A DNA stretch of 64,000 nucleotides from Manis javanica (Eukaryota; Chordata; Mammalia; Pholidota; Manidae). Position 1 is the stretch's first letter. Every line of letters begins with the position of its first letter. The stretch is taken from the NCBI RefSeq assembly GCF_040802235.1, contig NC_133156.1:111630173-111694172 (forward strand), read 5' to 3'. The translations under genes and the position numbers were made by a program. The notes under the pieces were generated by a model. That model searched no databases, was not told where the DNA came from, and saw only the letters and a program-made list of their open reading frames with translations. This document shows, one piece after another, positions 11,621 to 21,639 of this stretch.

Positions 11621-12650
11621 TTTATCCAAATCTTCTTTATGTCCAGGGATAAACTTGGGCTTCAGGTCATCCTCGACCTCCTTTTGGTTTTGGGAATCTG
11701 GAACTTCTGCCACTTTTAAGGAAAGGCAGCCCTGTTTGTGGTCTTGCCCTGTATTCAGACATCAGTCATTTCTACTCCCAAATTGCTCACAGGTGAGAGA
11801 TGGGGCTGGCTCCCTTCTTGAACACCTTTAAGAATGAGGACTTATCCTGGGCTTTCCACTAAGGGTTCTGGATTTAGCCTCTCCCTACACCTACCACTGC
11901 CTCAGATCAATTTTTTATTTCTTAAGGTATGGGTTTTCTATTTTTATGAAGATATCTGCTTCACTGACTCCCCTTTAGTAAGATCTTTCAGGGTTTTATT
12001 TTCCTCAGTACTCTCTCAATGAGTATTAGGAAAGTGGGTATTAGGAGCCTTCTAGGGCCACATGGTGCTACTTTAAGAGAGCTTTGCTCTTCATCACTAA
12101 CCTTTCTATGGTCTATTTCTGTATTGCCATTTTTAACCAGTTGTGCATATCTTAGATTTTACAGAAAGGAAATTTTGATATCTGGATTTCCTCTGAAATT
12201 GGAAGATTGTATATTGGTTTTAGAATATAGTCAATAAAGAGCACATTGGCAAAAACCTGTTATATTTATAGTACATTCCACTTTTAAAATGATTTGGAAT
12301 TGGAATAAATAACCACAGCAGGGAGGGCTTCTCTTGACTCATTTTCTTGAATAAACTAACAAATACATATAGTTTGTGCTGGGTTTTACATTTTTATTCA
12401 AAATGACCAATGAATAAAATTACACAAGAAAGTAATATTTTGTAAATAGTTTGATTCAATCATAAAAGCAAATCAACAATATTATGTACACCTACAAGGT
12501 GTAAGGCATTCTGGTAGGCTGTTTAATAGTAGCATGCTATATCTACTCTATCTCTTTACAAGTCATTTGTATAGAGAAGTGCTTAAAATTCTGGGTTATC
12601 TGTTAAAAGAGTTATTGATTATGTTGAACCAGTCTTTCAAAATATAACAA
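11621..12650. other. Intergenic, no feature recognised
   Basis: AT-rich unique sequence up to the target site of the composite insertion. Short frames such as 12019-12237 lack supporting signals. Confidence 0.5.
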
Positions 12651-12665
12651 CTGTATCTATTTTTT
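12651..12665. repeat. Target-site duplication, left copy
   Basis: CTGTATCTATTTTTT, identical to 21163-21177. Its 3' end merges with the T-run that is the complement of the A-tail. Confidence 0.88.
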
Positions 12666-12711
12666 TTTTTCTGATATCTTTGGTTTTTTTTTTTTTTTGC
12701 TTTTTTTATTT
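12666..12711 (-). repeat. Interrupted A-tail of the composite insertion
   Basis: On + this is T-run, CTGATATCTTTGG, T-run, then GC and a T-rich stretch. On the transcribed strand it is therefore A-rich, a 13-nt non-A tag, then about 12 A. The tag does not match the adjacent ERV or L1 sequence. Confidence 0.75.
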
Positions 12712-13035
12712 TGAGAGGGTATCTCTCATATTTATTGATCAAATGGTTGTTAAGAACAATAAAATTCAGTATAGGGGGGTCAATGCTCAATGTACAATCA
12801 TTAATCCATCTCAAGCCTAATTCTCGTCAGTCTCCAATCTTCTGAAGCATAATGAACAAGTTCTTACATGGTGAACGAATTCTTACATAGTGAATAAATT
12901 CTTACATGGTGAACAGTACAAGGGCATTCATCACAGAAACTTTCAGTTTTGATCACGCATTATGAACTATAAACAATCAGGTCAAATATGAATATTCGTT
13001 TGGTTTTTATACTTGATTTATATGTTGATCCCACA
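12712..13035 (-). mobile_element. ERV LTR U3-R segment, copy 1 (retroposed)
   Basis: On the minus strand it starts TGTGGG at 13035, directly after a purine-rich AAAGGGAGAAA, and ends at the LTR polyadenylation point (CCCTCTC, then A-tail). AATAAA is the complement of 12731-12736. U5 is absent, as expected of a viral RNA polyadenylated in R. A tandem motif of about 19 nt (TTCTTACATGGTGAA and variants, 12864-12915) is present three times. It retains about 60 bp that copy 2 has lost. Confidence 0.82.
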
Positions 13036-13103
13036 TTTCTCCCTTTATTATTATTATTATTTTTATTTTTATTTTTATTTTTTATTTATTTATTTATTTT
13101 TTT
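13036..13103. repeat. A-rich junction between the two LTR copies
   Basis: The + strand is (ATT)n, then (TTTTA)n, then (TTTA)n and a T-run. Read on the minus strand it is the poly(A) side of copy 2 fused to the A-rich, polypurine-like leader of copy 1. There is no unique sequence between the copies. Confidence 0.8.
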
Positions 13104-13372
13104 TGAGAGGGCATCTCTCATATTTATTGATCAAATGGTTGTTAACAACAATAAAATTCAGTATAGGGGGGTCAACGCTCAATGTACAATCATTAATCCA
13201 TCTCAAGCCTAATTCTCGTAGTGAATAAATTCTTACATGGTGAACAGTACAAGTACAATGGCATTCATCACAGAAACTTTCGGTTTTGATCATGCATTAT
13301 GACCTATAAACAATCAGGTCAAACATGAATATTCGTTTGATTTTTGTACTTGATTTATATGTTGATCCCACA
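13104..13372 (-). mobile_element. ERV LTR U3-R segment, copy 2 (retroposed)
   Basis: Starts TGTGGG at 13372 on the minus strand, preceded by ATAGGAGAAA as a polypurine tract, and ends CCCTCTC before the A-rich junction. AATAAA is the complement of 13123-13128. It differs from copy 1 by scattered substitutions and lacks an internal stretch of about 60 bp, so it is not a simple recent tandem duplicate of copy 1. Confidence 0.82.
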
Positions 13373-14009
13373 TTTCTCCTATTATTATTATTATTTTTAT
13401 TTTTAATAAAATGCTGAAGTGGTAGGTAGATGCAAGATAAAGGTAGAAAACATAGTTTAGTGCTGTAAGAAGGCAAATGTAGATGATCAGATGATCAGGT
13501 GTGTGCCTATGGACTAAGTATTAATCCAGGCTAGACAAGGGCAGCAAGACATCCACGGATGCAGAAGATTTCTCTCAAAGCAGGGGGGGTGAGGTTCTGA
13601 GCCTCACCTCTGTTGATCCCCAAATTCTCACCTGATGGCCCCCCTGCGACTGTGCCTATCTTAGGTTGTTCCTCCCTTGAGGAATCTTACCCGTCTCTGG
13701 CTAACCAGTCATCTTCCGGGGCCATACAGGGAAATGTAAAGTTGGTAAGTGAGAGAGAAGCCATATTGTTTGCAAAGGTTAGCTTTTTACTTCTTTGCAG
13801 ATTTATGCCCTGTGGCTTCTATGCCCAGCACTTGTCTCGAGGTATCTTTACCACCTGGAGGAATTATGATACTCGGTAAATTCGATATGAGGCACGAATT
13901 CTATTTAAGGGTTGTAATTAGGAAGGAAGAAGAAAAGCTATAGATGTAGCACATGAAGGAAACATGGGAGGATTGATTATTTCTTTGACATATCTTCTTG
14001 TATAGTACC
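13373..14009 (-). other. ERV-derived region between env remnant and LTR
   Basis: Continuous with the env remnant upstream and the LTR downstream on the minus strand. It has no convincing open frame. It is presumably the 3' non-coding or degraded accessory part of the provirus, and nothing in it is specific enough to name. Confidence 0.5.
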
Positions 14010-14451
14010 TTAAGTATGTATAGGTTTTAAACTACTAACTAATTTCCACACACATATTAACATAATAGGAATACGGTGACATAAACAAAGCAAATCTATA
14101 ATTACCATCCATCTCCAGTGAAGCCAAGAAAACCATTTAGGCACCCTAGGCATTTGTGAAAATTTATCTATGATATGATGGAAATTGTCCAACTGTACTT
14201 GAACCATCAGACAAATTAAAGCAGCCCATTTCTGGGATCTGTTCACATCCCATATGTTCTTTTAACCATAGATAGTCTATAGTCATGAGATTTTGGAGTG
14301 CTACAACTTGCACCCCTCCCAACTCCTGGTTGAGTTCCAACAGTACAGATCCGGTCAAATTCGTTGTCTCACTGTATGCACATGCCAGCCTAGACATCTC
14401 CCTCCTCATTCCTATGGCAAGCCCAGGAGACGGTGGGCTGGATGCAGCCAC
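14010..14451 (-). pseudogene. Retroviral env transmembrane-subunit remnant
   Basis: Two overlapping minus-strand frames (14451-14164 and 14246-14010) together resemble the C-terminal part of a retroviral Env TM subunit. The first holds a heptad-like stretch with ALQN, then a short Cys-x7-Cys loop (CEQIPEMGC). The second holds a Trp-rich juxtamembrane segment followed by a hydrophobic anchor. The frame change between them breaks the gene, and its 5' end is cut at the L1 junction. The Cys spacing suggests a beta- or lenti-type rather than a gamma-type Env. It cannot encode a functional glycoprotein. Confidence 0.6.
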
Positions 14452-14688
14452 AACCGCAGCATCGTCCGGATCCCTGTGGAGGCTTTTTGATGGTCATCCC
14501 CCGGCACAAGTCCTCCAGAGAGTGCTGATGCCGGAAGCTCCTCCTCATATCGTATCTTAGTTCATTTTCTGGGTATCCAAGTTAGGCCTTGATCTTCTGC
14601 ATAGAAACAAACAGACCCTTTGCCCACACTTTGACATGCCCTCTATACCAATGTGCAGAGCTCATTGGAGGTCAGCACACAGTAACTG
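14452..14688 (-). other. ERV-derived sequence abutting the L1 poly(A)
   Basis: Presumed upstream env sequence, colinear with the remnant at 14010-14451. It stops at GCAGTTACTG (minus strand) directly against the internal poly(A) of the L1. This is the L1-ERV junction. Confidence 0.5.
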
Positions 14689-15049
14689 CTTTTTTTTTTT
14701 TTTTTTTTTTAATTTTTAATCTACACTTACATGAAGAATACTATGTTTACTATGCTCTCCCCTATATCAGTTCCCCCCTAACAACCACATTACGGTTACT
14801 GTCCATCAGCTTACCAAAATGTTGTAGAGTCACTACTTGTCCTCTCTGTTGTGCACCCCGCCGTCCCCTTTCTCCCTCCCCCCCATGCATACTAATCTTA
14901 ATACCCCCCTTCTTCTTCCCCCCCCTTATCCCTCCCTGCCCACCCATCCTCCCCAGTTCCTTTCCCTTTGGTACCTGTTAGTCCATTTTTGGGTTCTGTA
15001 ATTCCACTGCTGTTTTGTTCCTTCAGTTTTTCCTTTGTTCCTATACTCC

Positions 15050-18000
15050 TCAGATGAGTGAAATCATTTGGTATTTCTTTTTCTCCGCTTGGCTTATTTC
15101 ACTGAGCATAATACTCTCCAGCTCCATCCATGTTGCTGCAAATGGTTGGATTTTTCCACTTCTTTTGGCTGAGTAGTATTCCATTGTGTATATGTACCAC
15201 AACTTCTTTATCCATTCATCTACCGATGGACATTTAGGTTGCTTCCAATTCTTGGCTATTGTAAATAGTGCTGCGATAAACATAGGAGTGCATCTGTCTT
15301 TCTCAAACTTGATTGCTGCGTTCTTAGGGTAAATTCCTAGGAGTGGAATTCCTGGGTCAAATGGTAGGTCTGTTTTGAGCATTTTGATGCACCTCCATAC
15401 TGCTTTCCACAGTGGTTGAACTAATTTACATTCCCACCAGCAGTGTAGGAGGGTTCCTCTTTCTCCACAGCCTCGCCAACATTTGTTGTTGTTTGTCTTT
15501 TGGATGGCAGCTATCCTTACTGGTGTGAGGTGATACCTCATTGTAGTTTTAATTAGCATTTCTCTGATAATTAGCGATGCGGAGCATCTTTTCATGTGTC
15601 TGTTGGCCATCTGTATTTCTTTTTTGGAGAACTGTCTGTTCAGTTCCTCTGCCCATTTTTTAATTGGGTTATTTGTTTTTTGTTTGTTGAGGCGTGTGAG
15701 CTCTTTATATATTCTGGACGTCAAGCCTTTATCGGATCTGTCATTTTCAAATATATTCTCCCATACTGTAGGGTTCCTTTTTGTTCTATTGATGGTGTCT
15801 TTCGCTGTACAGAAGCTTTTCAGCTTAATGTAGTCCCACTTGCTCATTTTTGCTGTTGTTTTCCTTGCCCGTGGAGATATGTTCAAGAAGAGATCACTCA
15901 TGTTTATGTCTAAGAGGTTTTTGCCTATGTTTTTTTCCAAGAGTTTAATGGTTTCATGACTTACATTCAGGTCTTTGATCCATTTTGAGTTTACCTTTGT
16001 ATATGGGGTTAGACAATGGTCCAGTTTCATTCTCCTACATGTAGCTGTCCAGTTTTGCCAGCACCATCTGTTGAAGAGACTGTCATTTTGCCATTGTACG
16101 TCCATGGCTCCTTTATCAAATATTAATTGACCATATATGTTTGGGTTAATTTCTGGGGTCTCTAATCTGTTCCACTGGTCTGTGGCTCTGTTCTTGTGCC
16201 AGTACCAAATTGTCTTGATTACTATGGCTTTGTAGTAGAGCTTGAAGTTGGGGAGTGAGATCCCCCCTACTTTATTCTTCTTTTTCAGGATTGCTTTGGC
16301 TATTCGGGGTCTTTGGTGTTTCCATATGAATTTTTGAATTATTTGTTCCAATTCATTGAAGAATGTTGCTGGTAATTTGAGAGGGATTGCATCAAATCTG
16401 TATATTGCTTTGGGCAGGATGGCCATTTTGACGATATTAATTCTTCCTAGCCATGGGCATGGGATGAGTTTCCATTTATCAGTGTCCCCTTTAATTTCTC
16501 TTAAGAGTGACTTGTAGTTTTCAGAGTATAAGTCTTTCACTTCTTTTGTTAGGTTTATTCCTAGGTATTTTATTCTTTTTGATGCAATGGTGAATGGAAT
16601 TGTTTTCCTGATTTCTCTTTCTATTGATTCGTTGTTAGTGTATAGGAAAGCTACAGATTTCTGTGTGTTAATTTTGTATCCTGCAACTTTGCTGTATTCC
16701 GATATTAGTTCTAGTAGTTTTGGAGTGGAGTCTTTAGGGTTTTTTATGTACAGTATCATATCATCTGCAAATAGTGACAGTTTAACTTCTTCTTTACCAA
16801 TCTGGATTCCTTGTATTTCTTTGTTTTGTCTGATTGCCGTGGCTAGGACCTCCAGTACTATGTTAAATAACAGTGGGGAGAGTGGGCATCCCTGTCTGGT
16901 TCCCGATCTCAGAAGAAATGCTTTCAGCTTCTCGCTGTTCAGTATAATGCTGGCTGTGGGTTTATCATATATGGCCTTTATTATGTTGAGGTACTTGCTC
17001 TCTATTCCCATTTTGCTGAGAGTTTTTATCATGAATGGATGTTGAATTTTGTCAAATGCTTTTTCAGCATCTATGGATATGATCATGTGGTTTTTGTCTT
17101 TCTTTTTGTTGATGTGGTGGATGATGTTGATGGACTTTCAAATGTTGTACCATCCTTGCATCCCTGGGATGAACCCCACTTGGTCATGGTGTATGATCCT
17201 TTTGATATACTGTTGAATTCTCTTTGCTAATATTTTATTGAGTATTTTTGCATCTACATTCATCAGGGATATTGGTCTGTAATTTTCTTTTTTGGTGGGG
17301 TCTTTGCCTGGTTTTGGTATTAGGGTGATGTTGGCCTCATAGAATGAGTTTGGGAGTATTCCCTCTTCTTCTATTTTGTGGAACACTTTAAGGAGAATGG
17401 GTATTATGTCTTCTCTGTGTGTCTGATAAAATTCCGAGGTAAATCCGTCCGGCCCCGGGGTTTTGTTCTTGGGTAGTTTTTTGATTACTGTTTCAATTTC
17501 TTTGCTTGTAATTGGTTTGTTTAACTTTTGTGTTTCTTCCTTGGTCAGTCTTGGGAGGTTGTATTTTTCTAGGAAGTTGTCCATTTCTTCTAGGTTTTCC
17601 AGCTTGTTGGCATATAGGTTTTCATAGTAGTCTTTAATAATTCTTTGTATTTCTGTGGAGTCTGTCATGATTTTTCCATTCTCATTTCTGATTATGTTGA
17701 TTTGTGTTGACTCTCTTTTTCTCTTAATAAGTTGGGCTAGAGGCTTATCTATTTTGTTTATTTTCTCAAAGAACCAGCTCTTGGTTTCGTTGATTTTTGC
17801 TATTGTTTTATTCTTCTCAATTTTGTTTATTTCTTCTCTGATCTTTATTATGTCCCTCCTTCTGCTGACTTTAGGCCTCCTTTGTTCTTCTTTTTCCAGT
17901 TTTAATAATTGTGATGTTAGACTATTCATTTGGGATTGTTCTTCCTTCTTCAAGTGTGCCTGGATCGCTATATACTTTCCTCTTAAGACTGCTTTCGCTG

Positions 18001-18892
18001 CATCCCACAGAAGTTGGGGCTTAGTGTTGTTGTTGTCATTTGTTTCTATATATTCCTTGATCTCTATTTTGATTTATTCATTGATCCATTGATTATTTAG
18101 TAGCATGTTGTTAAGCCTCCATGTGTTTGTGAGCCTTTTTGTTTTCTTTGTAGAATTTATTTCTACTTTCATACCTTTGTGGTCTGAAAAATTGGTTGGT
18201 AGAATTTCAATATTTTGGAATTTACTGAGGCTCTTTTTGTGAGCTAGTATGTGGTCTATTCTGGAGAATGTTCCATGTGCACTTGAGAAGAATGTATATC
18301 CTGTTGCTTTTGGATGTAGAGTTCTATAGATGTCTATTAGGTCCATCTGTTCTAGTGTGTTGTTCAGTGCCTGTGTGTCTTTACTTATTTTCTGCCCGGT
18401 GGATCTATCCTTTGGGGTGAGTGGTGTGTTGAAGTCTCCTACAATGAATGCATTGCAGTCTATTTCCCTCTTTAGTTCTGTTAGTATTTGCTTCACATAT
18501 GCTGGTGCTCCTGTATTGGGTGCATATATATTTAGAATGGTTATATCCTCTTGTTGGACTGAGCCCTTTATCATTATGTAGTGGCCTTCTTTATCTCTTG
18601 TTACTTTCTTTGTTTTGAAGTCTATTTTGTCTGATATTAGTACTGCAACCCCTGCTTTCTTCTCACTGTTGTTTGCCTGAAATATGTTTTTCCATCCCTT
18701 GACTTTTAGTCTATGCTTATCTTTGGGTTTGAGGTGAGTTTCTTGTAAGCAGCATATAGATGGGTCTTGCTTTTTTATCCATTCTATTACTCTATGTCTT
18801 TTGATTGGTGCATTAAGTCCATTTACATTTAGGGTGACTATTGAGAGATATGTACTTATTGCCATTGCAGGCTTTAGATTCGTGGTTACCAA
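15050..18892 (-). pseudogene. L1 ORF2 (endonuclease/reverse transcriptase), two nonsense codons
   Basis: ORF2p nicks target DNA and reverse transcribes L1 RNA. A single frame of 1281 codons runs from MVTTNLKPAM to QMISLI, interrupted by TAA at 18074-18076 (from CAA) and TGA at 17138-17140 (from CGA, a CpG decay). The plus copy keeps both sense codons. Endonuclease motifs are visible in the first block (NVNGLNAPIK, CLQETHL, VGDFNTPL, SDHKG). The RT block holds the [10 protein letters not shown] region and the FADD active site near 16780. The C-terminus has the zinc-knuckle-like CWRGC...H....C. The length is normal for mammalian ORF2p. Confidence 0.95.
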
Positions 18893-19060
18893 AGGTTCAA
18901 GGTTAGCTTCTTTAGTATCTTACTGCCTAACTTAGCTCCCTTATTGAGCTGTTATATACACTGTCTGGAGATTCTTTTCTTCTCTCCCTTCTTATTCCTC
19001 CTCCTCCATTCTTCATATGTTGTGTTTTTTGTTCTGTGCTCTTTTTAGGGGTGCTCCCAT

Positions 19061-19984
19061 CTAGAGTAGTCCCTGTAGGATGCCCTGTAGAGGTAGTTTG
19101 TGAGAAGCAAATTCCCTCAGCTTTTGCTTGTCTGGGAATTGTTTAATCCCGCCATCATATTTAAATGATAGTCTTGCTGGATACAGTATCCTTGGTTCAA
19201 GGCCCTTCTGTTTCATTGCATTAAGTATATCATGCCATTCTCTTCTGGCCTTTAGGGTTTCTGTCGAGAAGTCTGATGTTAGCCTGATGGGTTTTCCTTT
19301 ATAGGTGACCTTTTTCTCTCTAGCTGCCTTTAAAACTCTTTCCTTTTCCTTGATCCTTGCCATTTTAATTACTATGTGTCTTGGTGTTGTCCTCCTTGGA
19401 TCCTTTCTGTTGGGAGTTCTGTGGAATTCCATGGTCTGTTCGATTATTTCCTCACCCAGTTTGGGGAAGTTTTTAGCAATTATTTATTCAAAGAGACTTT
19501 CTATCCCTTTTCCTCTTTCTTCTTCTTCTGGTATCCCTATAATACGAATATTATTTCTTTTGTATTGGTCACATATTTCTCTTAGTGTTGTTTCATTCCT
19601 GGAGATCCTTTTATCTCTCTCTATGTCAGCTTCTATACGTTCCTGTTCTCTGGCTTCTATTCCTTCAATGGCCTCTTGCATCTTATCCATTCTGCTTATA
19701 AATCCTTCCAGGGATTGTTTCACTTCTGTGATCTACTTCCTGACCTCTGTGATCTCCTTCCGGACTTCATCCCACTGCTCTTGCATTTTTCTCTGCATCT
19801 CATCCCACTGCTCTTGCATTTTTCTCTGCATCTCATCCCATTGCTCTTGCATTTTTCTCTGCATCTCTGTCAGCATGTTCATGATTTTTATTTTGAATTC
19901 TTTTTCAGGAGGATTAGTTAGGTCTGTCTCCCTCTCAGGTGTTGTCTCTGTGATCTTTGTCTGCCTGTAGTTTTGCCTTTTCAT
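19061..19984 (-). pseudogene. L1 ORF1 (RNA-binding chaperone), two nonsense codons
   Basis: ORF1p is the trimeric RNA-binding coiled-coil protein of L1. One frame of 308 codons starts MKRQNYRQTK and ends LQGILQGLL. It is interrupted by TAG at about 19732 (GAG in the plus copy) and TAA at about 19481 (GAA in the plus copy). The N-terminal coiled coil holds three identical 11-residue units (EQWDEMQRKMQ register; DNA 19768-19866). An RRM-like centre (NIRIIGIPEEEE) and the C-terminal domain (ILYPARLSFKYDG) follow. It is 11 codons longer than the plus copy, exactly one repeat unit. Confidence 0.95.
19768..19866 (-). repeat. Three 33-bp units in the L1 ORF1 coiled coil
   Basis: Units start at 19768, 19801 and 19834. 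The first two are identical and the third differs by one base. Each encodes 11 residues of the coiled coil, and the plus-strand L1 has two units. Confidence 0.95.
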
Positions 19985-21161
19985 GGTGATAGAGATAGTT
20001 TGCAGAGCTGGTACAAGTGACCACTGGAAGACCTTCCCTTCTTGTTGGTTTGTGGCCTTTTCCTGGGAGAATAGCGACCTCTAGTGGCTTGTGCTGGGCA
20101 GCTGTGCGCAGACAGGGCTTCTGCTTCCTGCCCAGTTGCTTTGGGGTTTATCTCCGCTGTTGCTGTGGGCTTGGCCTGGCTGGGGCTGTTCCTCCAAAAT
20201 GGTGGAGCCCCATTGGAGGGGGAGTGGCCGGGGGGCTATTTATCTCCGTAAGGGGCCTCTGTGCTCCCTGCTGCCCAGGGGGTTAGAGTGCCCAGAGATC
20301 CCCAGATTCCCTGCCTCTGGTCTAAGTGACCTGTCCTGCCCCTTTAAGACTTCCAAAAAGCACTCTCCAAACCAAAACAACAACAGCAACAATGCGAGAG
20401 GGAACAGAAAGAAAAAAAAGGAAAAAACACGCGATTTTTTTTTTTTTTTTTGTCCTCAGTTGCCGGTCCCAGTCACCCGCTCACTGGTCCTGCTGCCCTG
20501 TCTCCCTAGCACCAGGGTCCCAGTCCTTTCAAGGCTTCCAAAAAGCACCCACCCACCGGTCCCGCAGGGAAGGAACGCTCGATATTCTTTGTCCTCAGGC
20601 GCTGGTCCCAGGCACCGGCTCACCAGTCCCGCCGCCCTGCCTCCCTAGCACCGGGGTCCCTGTCCCTTTAAGGCTTCCAAAAAGCACTCGCCAAAAAGAG
20701 AGAAAAAAAGGGGAAAAATGCGCGATTTCCTCCGTCCTCAGGCGCGGGTCTCAGGCACCTGCCCACCGGTCCCGCAGGGAGAAACGCGGGGTATTCTTTG
20801 TCCTCAGGCGCCGGTCCCAGGCACCTGATAACCGGTCCCGCCACCCTGCCTCCCTAGCAACGGGGGCCCGTCCCTTTAAGGCTTCCAAAAAGCACTCGCC
20901 AAAAAAAAACCGCTCTGGTTTCTTTCCACCTGCCGGGAGCCGGGGGGAGGGGCGCTCGGGTCCCGCCGGGCCGGGGCTTGTATCTTACCCCCTTCGCAAG
21001 GCGCTGGGTTCTTACAGGTGTGGATGTGGTGTGGATGTTGTCCTGTGTCCTGTGGTCTCTATTTTAGGAAGATTTTTCTTTGTTATATTTTCATAGCTCT
21101 ATGTGTTTTTGGAAGGAGATTTCCACTGCTCTACTCACGCCGCCATCCTGGCTCCACCCCC
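19985..21161 (-). promoter_or_regulatory. L1 5' UTR with CpG-rich monomers (four anchors)
   Basis: The anchor GGCTTCCAAAAAGCAC (or a close variant) occurs at about 20346, 20535, 20670 and 20876 on +, marking tandem promoter-like monomers rich in CCGGTCCC and CGCG. By analogy with rodent L1 monomers this is the internal Pol II promoter; that function is inferred. The 5' end carries GCCATCCTGGC, a YY1-like site on the complement, as at the start of many L1s. Confidence 0.85.
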
Positions 21162-21162
21162 T

Positions 21163-21177
21163 CTGTATCTATTTTTT
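21163..21177. repeat. Target-site duplication, right copy
   Basis: CTGTATCTATTTTTT followed by AATGAG. The T6/AA step is the expected L1 endonuclease nick. Confidence 0.88.
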
Positions 21178-21639
21178 AATGAGAAATTCAAATATCACCA
21201 AAAATATGTTAAAGATTTTAGTCAAATGTCTACAGATCTCACACCACACAGTTCAAACTTCCTCAGAATTTTCACTTTTACCAAATTCTGCTACACTTAA
21301 TAATAAAAGAGTACATGTGTACTGAGACTTGAAAATCTATTTCCTCTATTTTTTAACACAGCTTAAGAGTATAAGTCTCAACTTGCTTAAATAAAGTCAC
21401 TGAAACTAAGTAGCACTTCATGAAGAGTTTCTGATAATGAGCCAAAACATATGGCCAGATACCTAGGACTAGATACTTTTTAATAGCTGAAAATGATGGC
21501 AGGAAATATTTGAGCAGCAGGTAAGTCTTCACTGGCTCCCCTTTCATGCCTGTTTGTACTCAGGCTCCCCAGAATGGCTCAGAGCAGATGCAGAATCATA
21601 TCATCAAAAGTGTGTGATGGGTGGCTTCCACTGAAAGTG

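Larger units (their letters stand above)
14689..21161 (-). mobile_element. Full-length-type L1 retrotransposon, minus orientation
   Basis: The L1 order is complete on the minus strand: 5' end GGGGGTGGAGCC at 21161, a 5' UTR of 1177 bp with CpG-rich monomers, ORF1 19984-19061, a 168-bp spacer, ORF2 18892-15050, a 3' UTR of about 340 bp with the usual G-rich (here C-rich on +) tract at 14870-14960, and A22 at 14689-14711. The last hexamer before the A-run is ATTAAA, not AATAAA. Two nonsense codons in each ORF make it inactive, but otherwise it is colinear with the copy at 59006. Confidence 0.95.
12651..21177 (-). mobile_element. Composite L1 + ERV-derived retrotransposed insertion with TSD
   Basis: The 15-bp sequence CTGTATCTATTTTTT occurs at 12651-12665 and again at 21163-21177, where it is followed by AA, an ideal L1 endonuclease site (TTTTTT/AA). 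Everything between behaves as one minus-strand insertion. From 3' to 5' it reads: A-tail (12661-12711), ERV LTR U3-R copy 1, A-rich tract, LTR U3-R copy 2, env 3' region, a second internal poly(A) (14689-14711), and a full-length-type L1 whose first base is 21161. One untemplated base lies between the L1 5' end and the right TSD. Both ends are explained by a single target-primed reverse transcription event. Confidence 0.88.

Noticed and set aside
14589-14981. 130-codon plus-strand frame with Pro-rich end
   Set aside because: It is the antisense of the L1 3' UTR, including the poly(A) and the C-rich tract.
15594-19970. Several plus-strand frames of 80-221 codons rich in Phe/Leu/Ser
   Set aside because: Shadows of the minus-strand L1 ORF1 and ORF2. 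The hydrophobic look comes from reading Lys/Glu-rich coding sequence backwards.
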